From Lachnospiraceae bacterium UBA1760 (GTDB lineage: Bacteria; Bacillota; Clostridia; Lachnospirales; Lachnospiraceae): a stretch of DNA of 10,360 nucleotides. Within the stretch, counting starts at the first letter, position 1. The number at the start of each line of letters is the position of its first letter. Location: positions 1-10,360 of the forward strand of contig DCHE01000096.1 in the NCBI GenBank assembly GCA_002314775.1, given 5' to 3'. The notes beneath the pieces are model-generated. The model saw only the letters and a list, made by a program, of their open reading frames with translations. It ran no database searches and was not told the origin of the DNA. Both the position numbers and the translations under genes were made by a program. Of the stretch, positions 4,531-10,360 are shown one piece after another.

Positions 4531-6597
4531 TCAATAAATCTCAAACTCTTTCCCATCCCTAATCATAACTGGAATGATATCAAGTGGTGCTGGCACAACC
4601 ACAAGCTGGCCGCCCTCGTATACCTTCTTGGTATTCGCATCGGTCCAGGTTGCTCCCGCTGGAAGATAGATTGAACGTTCTGTTGCACCCTTAGTCATGA
4701 CCGGTGCCACAAGAAGATCTGGGCCAAACATGTAGGCATCCTCAATACTCCAGCAAATATCATCAGCAGGAAAGTCATAGAAAAGTGGTCTCATAACAGG
4801 TGCGCCCGTATTTGAAGCCTCCTTCATACACTCTCTGATATATGGCTTAAGCCTCTCTCTGATGAACAGATACTTCGTCAGAATCTCGTAATTCTCCTCA
4901 CCGAAGCTCCAAACCTCATTGTCCTGACCCGAGGTAATCTGCCTTACACCATTTCTGAATTCTTCCTCTCTCTCATGCCATGGCGAACGCTCACCATGCA
5001 TTCTAAAGACTGGGCAAAATGCACCCCAGGCAAACCATCTCACAAGAAGCTCCTGGAAATCCTTATCGGCAATATTTCCACCAAGGAAGCCACCGATATC
5101 CGAGGTCCACCATGGAATTCCCGCGAGTCCCATATTAAGGCCAGCTTGAAGCTGCTCTCTCATGGATCTAAATGAAGAGTAAATGTCTCCCGACCAGGTT
5201 AAAACTCCATACTTCTGGCTTCCAGCCCAGGCACATCTTACTAAGCTTAAAATCTCAGTCTCGCCCTCTGCCTTAAGTCCATCATAAAAGCCCTTTGCAT
5301 AGCCAACCGGATAAGTGTTAGTACACTGAAGAGCTGGTCCAGCAAAATATCTGTAATTGTCAAAATCATAAGGGCCATACTCCGGCTCTGCCTCATCCAG
5401 CCAGAAGCATCTGATACCCTTCTTGTAATAATTCTCCTTGCATCTTTCCCAGACAAATTTCTGCGCCCCAGGATTTGTTGCATCGTAAAATACCGTGTTG
5501 CCCATCCAGGTCATGTGCAGACCATTTCCACGGTCTGCATTTACAAGGTAACCCTTGTCTGCCATCTCCCAGAAATTCTCGCTTCTGTCATCAATTGTTG
5601 GCCAAACTGAAACAACTGGCTCAATTCCAAGCTCTCTAAGCTCCTTAACCATAGCATCCGGATCCGGCCAGTCAAGCGGCTCAAACTTGAAATCACCCTG
5701 AAGAGTCCAGTGGAAGAAATCAATTACAATCGCATCAAGCGGAAGCCCTCTCCTCTTGTGCTCCCTCGCAACTGCAAGAAGCTCATCCTGAGTTCTATAC
5801 CTCAGCTTGCACTGCCAGTAACCGAGTCCGTACTCAGGCATCATAGGAGTTCTTCCTGTCGCAAGCGAATAATGCTCCAAAAGCTCAGCAGGTGTGTCCC
5901 CCGCAGTGATAAAATAATCAAGCTTCTTTGTGCTTCTCACATGCCACTCGGTTTTATTTTTGCCAAATGCAACCGTTCCAACAGCAGGATTGTTCCAGAA
6001 GAATCCATAACCCCTGCTTGAAATGTAAAATGGCACGCTTGCCTGGCTATTTCTATGGCAAAGCTCAAGAATCGAGCCCTTCTTATCAAGACTCTTCTCC
6101 TGATACTGGCCCATACCATAAATCTTCTCATCATCAAATGCCTCAAATCTGGCATAAAGCTCATAATCAGTTCCGCCAACCACTGGCTTAAGCTCTCTCG
6201 CATCAACTCTTAGTGGAACGCAGTAGCGGTTCAGTCTGTTACGATTTCTCCAATATTCTTCAGTAAGAAGCTCGCCCTTCTGGTTGTAAAAGGAAAGCCA
6301 GCCCTCGTGGGAAATCTTAACAGTGAGCTTGCCATTTACAAGCTTATATTCTGTCGCAGTCTGGTGGTATTTTTTGTACTCCTCGCCCTTATACCAAGGG
6401 TCAGTAACATCAATCTCTTCCGATGTTATGTCAACTTCAACCTGTGGCATAACCTCTGAAAGAGCCCAGTCATTTTCATCCATTTTCGGCTCTGCTGACT
6501 GCCTTACTCTTACTGAGTCAGGGCCCCAGGCCTCGATTATAAGTCTTTTATTACCTTCTGCTATGATTATCTTTTTATCTTCCTCGTAGATTCGCAT
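4531..6597 (-). CDS. GH31 glycoside hydrolase, probable alpha-xylosidase or alpha-glucosidase
   Basis: This 688-residue enzyme removes terminal alpha-linked glycosyl residues with retention. There is no signal peptide, so it should act in the cytosol on imported oligosaccharides. An N-terminal beta-sandwich (about 1-230) contains YGMGQYQEKSLD (160-171). The (beta/alpha)8 barrel (about 250-590) has VIDFFHW (291-297), WPDPDAM, the nucleophile D401 in FWLDEAEPE, the acid/base D471 in WSGDI, PWWTSDIGGF (495-504) and FRMHGERSPW (531-540). The C-terminal beta-domains (about 598-688) include MRPLFYDFP and LLVAPV. The set fits bacterial GH31 proteins annotated as alpha-xylosidases, but substrate choice cannot be fixed from motifs. 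The ATG at 6595-6597 follows AAAGGGG by 7 bases. It is monocistronic with its own terminator; no transporter or regulator is adjacent. I found no convincing promoter in the repeat-bearing upstream region. Confidence 0.93.
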   Translation of the reverse strand: MRIYEEDKKIIIAEGNKRLIIEAWGPDSVRVRQSAEPKMDENDWALSEVMPQVEVDITSEEIDVTDPWYKGEEYKKYHQTATEYKLVNGKLTVKISHEGWLSFYNQKGELLTEEYWRNRNRLNRYCVPLRVDARELKPVVGGTDYELYARFEAFDDEKIYGMGQYQEKSLDKKGSILELCHRNSQASVPFYISSRGYGFFWNNPAVGTVAFGKNKTEWHVRSTKKLDYFITAGDTPAELLEHYSLATGRTPMMPEYGLGYWQCKLRYRTQDELLAVAREHKRRGLPLDAIVIDFFHWTLQGDFKFEPLDWPDPDAMVKELRELGIEPVVSVWPTIDDRSENFWEMADKGYLVNADRGNGLHMTWMGNTVFYDATNPGAQKFVWERCKENYYKKGIRCFWLDEAEPEYGPYDFDNYRYFAGPALQCTNTYPVGYAKGFYDGLKAEGETEILSLVRCAWAGSQKYGVLTWSGDIYSSFRSMREQLQAGLNMGLAGIPWWTSDIGGFLGGNIADKDFQELLVRWFAWGAFCPVFRMHGERSPWHEREEEFRNGVRQITSGQDNEVWSFGEENYEILTKYLFIRERLKPYIRECMKEASNTGAPVMRPLFYDFPADDICWSIEDAYMFGPDLLVAPVMTKGATERSIYLPAGATWTDANTKKVYEGGQLVVVPAPLDIIPVMIRDGKEFEIY

Positions 6598-6670
6598 GAT
6601 TTACCCCTTTCCAAAAAGCTCTTCATCTTTCCTAATTCACTATACTAACTGATGCCTACCGACATCTGCC

Positions 6671-6760
6671 AATGCTGTCACCTTCAAGCGGCCCCTGCCG
6701 TTGTCCGTCAATGTTGTCACCTTCAAGCGGCCCCTGCCGTTGTCCGTCAATACTGTCAAT
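6671..6760. repeat. 39-bp tandem duplication upstream of GH31
   Basis: Two copies (6671-6709 and 6710-6748) differ at one base. They contain TCACCTTCAAGCGGCCCCTG and CCGTTGTCCGTC, and are followed by a partial third copy (AATACTGTCAATTTC). They are clearly more GC-rich than the flanks. Since 39 is a multiple of 3, frames stay open, including a 41-codon ATG frame on the minus strand (6640-6765) that encodes LTDNGRGRLKVT repeats and lacks a good ribosome binding site. The rest of the 6598-6873 gap shows no gene. Confidence 0.9.
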
Positions 6761-6873
6761 TTCATACGTTGTCTCTATCTTAGCACCGGCTTCACCTTTT
6801 ATATACCTAACTATTATGTATTATTTTCTTTAATTATCCGAGATGTTAATAACCTTGTCCTTCAGATGGTATG

Positions 6874-6922
6874 ACAAAACAATCCCCCACCTTCGTCTCT
6901 ACGCCCTAAAGGTGGGGGATTG
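6874..6922 (-). terminator. Rho-independent terminator of the Ig-like secreted protein gene
   Basis: Perfect 12-bp arms, CAATCCCCCACC (6880-6891) and GGTGGGGGATTG (6911-6922), with a 19-base loop, are followed on the minus strand by TTTTGT. It lies just after the stop at 6945-6947. Confidence 0.85.
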
Positions 6923-6944
6923 CTAATATTATATTCACTTTTTA

Positions 6945-8075
6945 CTACCACGCATTAACAAATCCGTAGCAGGCTTCCTCGAGCAGATTACCATTCTGGT
7001 CATACACTCTAAATAGAGTCCAGTAATATCCATATTTTGGTTGCCAGATTGTCCACATAGTTGTGCCTTCCTCGACGCGGCACGGATACGATGTATATAT
7101 CCAGGCAGGAAGTCCCTGAAGATACAAATTACAGTCAAGCACAAGCAGCTCGTAAAGGTAGCTCTGATCAGGATTATCAAATGACTGCACGCCAATCAGA
7201 TATCCGCCGCCCTCGCCCTCATAAGGCATCTGGCAGGTCGCCTTTATATACTTATAGTAGGAATAATCAAGCACCTTCGAGACACTGGCCGAGCCATCCT
7301 CGTCCATATGTCTCACAACAAACTTGAACTTGTAATAGCCTGTTTTTTCAGGCAAAAATGTAATTTCATTTGTCGACTCAAATATTCCAGTCTGAATCTC
7401 ATTCCAGGTTGCCCCATCATCAAGGGAATAATACCAGTCGAGATAGCAGGTTGTAGCCGAATTAAACTCGGTCTTAAGTCTAAGCTCCTTCTCGTTATCA
7501 TCTCTATAAATCGTTGCATCAGTCAGATCAATCGCACTATTTGAAGAATTAACTGTAAAGGTTGCGTATCTGTCAGTCTTATCACCCGTGTAATAATACC
7601 TGACCTTGTAGGTTCCAGTCTTAGTCGCCGTAAATGTGACCGTGTACTGCATCACATCAACCTTCCTTGGAAAGTTCTTGCTAAGACTTCCAACCAGCTC
7701 ACCGCTTGGATTATACACATACACATAGAAGTTCTGAGTATCGTAATTATTGTAGGTGCACATGTAAAATGGAACCGTGACCGTCGAGTTCACCTTGTGA
7801 ACGCTTCTTGCAAATGACGGCATAATACTGATTGTATCATAGGCCTCAGCCTTGTCAGCCTTTATCTCCGACTCCATCTCGGCTTTTGTCTCCGCTTTTG
7901 TCTCCGCTATTATCTCAGCTTTATACTCATCCCCTAGCTCAGTAGCCTCGCCAACAAGTTCAGAACTCATCTCCACATTGTCAGCTGCATTTGCAATTTT
8001 ACCCTCAATAGAAATGCCAGATATTGCAAGCACAGCAGCTAATACAAGGGCTAAAAAACGATTAGTATTCTTCAT
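6945..8075 (-). CDS. Secreted Ig-like protein with 4-Cys C-terminal module
   Basis: This is a 376-residue exported protein. The signal peptide has NTNR, a hydrophobic core (FLALVLAAVLAISG) and a likely cut after ANA (residue 30). Residues 51-78 are a Lys/Glu/Ala-rich linker with AETKAETKAE repeats. About 90-175 is beta-rich and ends TGTYKVRYYYT, the usual last strands of an Ig-like/PKD fold. About 205-272 is a second beta-sandwich (WYYSLDDGATW to TGYYKFKFVV). Residues 276-376 form a module with cysteines at 281, 315, 332 and 369 (TCQMPY, LDCN, PC, CYGF) and the motif LQGLPAWIY, shared with the LRR protein at 9078. There is no LPXTG or TM anchor, so the module may serve anchoring or binding; this is inference. 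The ATG at 8073-8075 has GGAGAG 5 bases upstream. It has its own distant promoter and its own terminator. Confidence 0.85.
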   Translation of the reverse strand: MKNTNRFLALVLAAVLAISGISIEGKIANAADNVEMSSELVGEATELGDEYKAEIIAETKAETKAEMESEIKADKAEAYDTISIMPSFARSVHKVNSTVTVPFYMCTYNNYDTQNFYVYVYNPSGELVGSLSKNFPRKVDVMQYTVTFTATKTGTYKVRYYYTGDKTDRYATFTVNSSNSAIDLTDATIYRDDNEKELRLKTEFNSATTCYLDWYYSLDDGATWNEIQTGIFESTNEITFLPEKTGYYKFKFVVRHMDEDGSASVSKVLDYSYYKYIKATCQMPYEGEGGGYLIGVQSFDNPDQSYLYELLVLDCNLYLQGLPAWIYTSYPCRVEEGTTMWTIWQPKYGYYWTLFRVYDQNGNLLEEACYGFVNAW

Positions 8076-8188
8076 ATTCTCTCCATATTATAGTTTTTTC
8101 AGATAGTATTCTCAGATAATAATATCAGAAATCATCATCTCGTATCACTATCAGATGTAGTCTTCAGTATGTAATTTCACTTGAATGA

Positions 8189-8222
8189 TTCTCTCACAGA
8201 GATATAAAGTCTGTCAAGAGAA
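8189..8222 (-). other. Hairpin in the long leader of the Ig-like protein gene
   Basis: On the minus strand TTCTCT-TG-ACAGA pairs with TCTGT-G-AGAGAA around a 9-base loop, giving 11 pairs with a small internal loop. It falls in the predicted 170-base leader. No T-run follows. A post-transcriptional role is possible but unproven. The remaining leader (8076-8188) has several TCAGATA-like direct repeats and no gene. Confidence 0.35.
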
Positions 8223-8251
8223 CCTAGCATCGCTTCGAACCACGTACATAT

Positions 8252-8280
8252 AATATAGCACGTATTTATTTTTATTTCAA
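8252..8280 (-). promoter_or_regulatory. Predicted promoter of the Ig-like protein gene
   Basis: Minus strand: -35 TTGAAA (8275-8280), 17-base spacer ending TGC, and -10 TATATT (8252-8257), an extended -10. It is the best promoter match in this gap and predicts a leader of about 170 bases. A nearer TTGACA on the minus strand has only a poor -10 (GAGAAT). Confidence 0.55.
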
Positions 8281-8289
8281 TACGCCAAG

Positions 8290-8301
8290 GAACATTTGTT
8301 C
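8290..8301. promoter_or_regulatory. LexA-type palindrome GAAC-N4-GTTC
   Basis: GAACATTTGTTC has perfect GAACA/TGTTC arms and fits the core of the Firmicutes SOS box. It lies 10 bases upstream of the -35 for the minus gene and about 64 bases upstream of the -10 for the plus gene. A chance match in 10 kb is not rare. Confidence 0.3.
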
Positions 8302-8335
8302 TACACTTCTTGTGACCAGATTGTTCATTACGATT

Positions 8336-8370
8336 TGACGCTTTCGTCACTCATATGATACGATTATAAT
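8336..8370 (+). promoter_or_regulatory. Promoter region of the two-TM protein gene
   Basis: A perfect -10 TATAAT (8365-8370) has no good -35 at the right distance. Instead, the inverted repeat TGACG-CTTT-CGTCA (8336-8349) occupies the -35 region, as expected for activator or repressor control. The leader to the TTG start would be about 30 bases. Confidence 0.4.
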
Positions 8371-8407
8371 TGTGTAAGCAAAGATGAGCTAAAGAAAGGA
8401 AAAACAG

Positions 8408-8965
8408 TTGTACGAGTTATATAAACACAGCAAATCAAAAAGACTACCCATCGTATTAGTATTTGGAGGCGGAGCAATCGGGCTTGCATATGGCGGAATT
8501 CACGATTTTATGCTGAATGGCTTTTCATTTAACACGGTTATGTTCACCTTGTTTGTCACGCTGTTTTTTTCACTGTCAATCGGTATTCTTTCCATAAAGG
8601 AAGAACCATACAGATGGATTGAAATGAAGCGACAGCAAAATCCAGCATTTGTTCAGGATATGGAAAATGACTTTATAAATGCCACGGAAATTTGCATGCA
8701 TCTATACCGTGGATATCGATATTATTTTATTAAAGGAGATGAATTTCACGTAGTTCCGATTGGACATTTTACCGAGATTCATGTTGAGGAAAAATATCGA
8801 TGGAGGCTCGGTCGTTATTATTGTGTAACACTGAAATCACTGGAAACTACTGATGAGCTTCATTGGTTCCAACTCAATTGTACGGAACAGGAGGTTTGGA
8901 ATATCCTGAATACTCTTGCAATGGAGTCGAGAATAGGGATTGCCTGGCCCGGGAAACTGCGATAA
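8408..8965 (+). CDS. Two-TM membrane protein with cytosolic C-terminal domain, unknown function
   Basis: This is a 185-residue protein I do not recognise. The basic N-terminus (KHSKSKR) precedes two hydrophobic helices: a glycine-rich one at about 13-31 (VLVFGGGAIGLAYGG) and one at about 43-63. A positive-rich segment (IEMKRQQ) then suggests both termini lie inside. Residues about 85-172 are alternating aromatic and charged strands ending in a helix (EQEVWNILNTL), reminiscent of YcxB/PH-like membrane-proximal domains, but without a firm motif. The TTG start is chosen because AAAGGA lies 7 bases upstream and the next in-frame ATG would remove the first helix. It stands alone on the plus strand between two minus-strand surface-protein genes, and its stop codon abuts the shared terminator hairpin. 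Confidence 0.8.
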   Translation: MYELYKHSKSKRLPIVLVFGGGAIGLAYGGIHDFMLNGFSFNTVMFTLFVTLFFSLSIGILSIKEEPYRWIEMKRQQNPAFVQDMENDFINATEICMHLYRGYRYYFIKGDEFHVVPIGHFTEIHVEEKYRWRLGRYYCVTLKSLETTDELHWFQLNCTEQEVWNILNTLAMESRIGIAWPGKLR

Positions 8966-8998
8966 AAAGCCCCAGGCAATCAATTCATCCTGGGGCTT
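8964..8998 (-). terminator. Terminator of the LRR gene, shared with the convergent membrane-protein gene
   Basis: Arms AAGCCCCAGG (8967-8976) and CCTGGGGCTT (8989-8998) enclose 12 bases. On the minus strand the stem runs into TTTTT, so it mainly serves the LRR gene that ends at 9078. On the plus strand it follows the membrane-protein stop immediately but lacks a T-run. Confidence 0.85.
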
Positions 8999-9077
8999 AG
9001 TGCTTCATCTATAATTCAACTACTGTCCTAAATATTGTATTTACGATAAATATCACGTTCATTGTTGACACATACAA

Positions 9078-10360
9078 TTAAATGTTAGCAAAACCGTAAC
9101 ATACTTCGTCCACAATTTCGCCATTTGTATCATATATTCTAAACAGTGTCCAGAAATATCCATACTCTGGCTGCCATACAGTCCACATTCCTCCATTATA
9201 GAAATCACATTTTCCTGACTGATATATCCATGCTGGAAGTCCCTGTAAATATTTGTTGCAGTCCAACACTAATAATTCACAGGTATAACCTTGAGGAAGT
9301 GAATCTCTTGCAGCAACTCCAATCAGGTATCCACCACCTTCTCCTGAATAAGGCATCTGACAGGTACCTGCAATATAAGGGTGGTAGTCAAAGCTTACTG
9401 CATATTGGGTCTCTGACGAACTATCACCAGAGTATCTTGCCTTTCCTACCAATGTGTAATTTCCATACTTACTTGGTTTCCAAGAGAGTGATGTATCTTC
9501 AAGCTTCCAATCCTGAGCACAGATCCATGATGCACCGTTATCGTTTGTAGCCCACCAAGAGTACTCCATTCCTGTTAAATCTCTTTCTGATGGCATTTCA
9601 ATATTGGCAGATATACCGTCACCGGATACAGAATTGATAGTTACTGAATCTGGGTTGATTGCGTTTGAGAGTGGGATAAAAGTAACGGAATTATTTTTTG
9701 CAAAAGTTTCTGCTGTAGATCCTGGATAGCCATGAATTATTGCATCACTCCAAAATGCCGTCCTGTCAATTGTTACATTTCTGCCATATATAAATACTTC
9801 ACATTTTTCTCCCCTAATTGCTAATGACTCAATATGACTAACACTCTTTGGTATTGAAATAATACACCCTCTTTTTACATTATGCAATGCATCATATTTT
9901 ATTGTTTCCACTCCATTTCTAATCGTAATAGACTCCGCATCACAGTTATAATTTAGCAGATCCGATGTAAGTGTTTTCATTCCACCGCCAATAGTTATTT
10001 TAGCCGCCTTTATGCTTTCAAATGAAGTAAAGCAATCATCAATTATTAATTCTTTAAGCCTTCCTATCGAATTCAAGCCTGTAATACTATTTTTTGCAGC
10101 ATATTCTATTGAACACCCACTTCCAATCGGTCCCGCCGAATATATTTTACATTTATTAAATGCACCATCTTTTATCGATATAGTATCAGGTGATTTGAGA
10201 ACTACTTTACTTAGATTAGTACAGGAATTAAATGTACCTATGTTTATTATTTTTACATTGCTAGATACTTCAACTGAAGTTAAATTATAATTTCTAGAAA
10301 AAGCATTATATCCCAAATAATTAACGCCTTCAGGGATTGTCACTGAATAAAAACCACAGT
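9078..10360 (-). CDS. BspA-type leucine-rich-repeat surface protein with 4-Cys C-terminal module (5' end cut)
   Basis: The frame is open to the right edge; GTG at 10341-10343 is a Val inside a repeat (CGFYSVTIPEGV), not a start, so the N-terminus lies outside. Numbering from that Val, residues 1-225 carry BspA/LRR_5 repeats (TIPEGVNYLGYNAF, SIKDGAFNKC, SIPKSVSHIESLA) ending with the typical HGYPGSTAETFAKNNSV cap. About 258-315 is a beta-sandwich (YSWWATNDNGASW to KYGNYTLVGKAR) matching the one in the neighbouring Ig-like protein. Residues 323-421 are the shared module with C328, C362, C379 and C415 plus an extra C355. Such LRR proteins are usually exported and bind host, plant or bacterial ligands; here that is inferred. 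It ends at TAA 9078-9080, about 80 bases before its terminator. Its codons look more AT-rich than those of the GH31 gene. Confidence 0.88.
   Translation of the reverse strand, partial: CGFYSVTIPEGVNYLGYNAFSRNYNLTSVEVSSNVKIINIGTFNSCTNLSKVVLKSPDTISIKDGAFNKCKIYSAGPIGSGCSIEYAAKNSITGLNSIGRLKELIIDDCFTSFESIKAAKITIGGGMKTLTSDLLNYNCDAESITIRNGVETIKYDALHNVKRGCIISIPKSVSHIESLAIRGEKCEVFIYGRNVTIDRTAFWSDAIIHGYPGSTAETFAKNNSVTFIPLSNAINPDSVTINSVSGDGISANIEMPSERDLTGMEYSWWATNDNGASWICAQDWKLEDTSLSWKPSKYGNYTLVGKARYSGDSSSETQYAVSFDYHPYIAGTCQMPYSGEGGGYLIGVAARDSLPQGYTCELLVLDCNKYLQGLPAWIYQSGKCDFYNGGMWTVWQPEYGYFWTLFRIYDTNGEIVDEVCYGFANI

Noticed and set aside
6672..6830. Plus-strand frame encoding MLSPSSGPCRCPS repeats in the 39-bp duplication
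   Set aside because: No ribosome binding site or promoter, and it is open only because the repeat length is divisible by three.
9038..9052. Small inverted repeat TATTTA-CGA-TAAATA after the LRR stop
   Set aside because: Six-base AT-only arms in AT-rich DNA are expected by chance, and no promoter or gene depends on it.
10341..10343. GTG as the start of the LRR gene
   Set aside because: The frame stays open upstream to the window edge as CGFYSV, which continues an LRR; no ribosome binding site and no signal peptide.

Overview
The window looks like a low-to-mid GC Firmicutes chromosome, most likely a gut or rumen Lachnospiraceae of the Butyrivibrio/Pseudobutyrivibrio/Roseburia type. This is inferred from strong AGGAGG-type ribosome binding sites, three TTG starts that each have a well placed Shine-Dalgarno, Gram-positive lipoprotein and secreted-protein architecture, a cytosolic GH31 glycosidase, and a BspA-type leucine-rich-repeat surface protein. 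No tRNA, rRNA, IS transposase, phage gene or cas gene is visible.

Left part (1-2950): a zinc-ribbon protein runs off the left edge on the minus strand. Next is a six-TM voltage-gated-type K+ channel (minus), whose predicted leader RNA carries three copies of a 54-bp palindromic repeat. Divergent from it is a lipoprotein N-acetylmuramoyl-L-alanine amidase with Thr/Glu-rich stalks (plus), ending in a near-perfect bidirectional terminator.

Middle (2951-6944): a PD-(D/E)XK nuclease-like protein of unknown role (minus), with a 52-codon in-frame open stretch beyond its amber stop. Then comes a gene-poor stretch with a long inverted repeat, a second five-copy array of the same 54-bp palindromic repeat, a rho-independent terminator and four 17-bp tandem repeats. 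A GH31 alpha-xylosidase/alpha-glucosidase (minus) follows, with a 39-bp tandem duplication upstream of it.

Right part (6945-10360): two minus-strand cell-surface proteins, a secreted Ig-like protein and a BspA-LRR protein cut by the right edge, share a C-terminal module of about 100 residues with four conserved cysteines, about two-thirds identical by eye. I cannot assign this module to a named family. Between them lies a plus-strand two-TM membrane protein. A GAAC-N4-GTTC (LexA-type) palindrome sits in the divergent control region.

The genes are mostly monocistronic, each with its own promoter and terminator. The common theme is envelope and surface biology (amidase, channel, surface modules) plus intracellular sugar breakdown. 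The most interesting signals are the shared 4-Cys C-terminal module and the two related 54-bp palindrome arrays.
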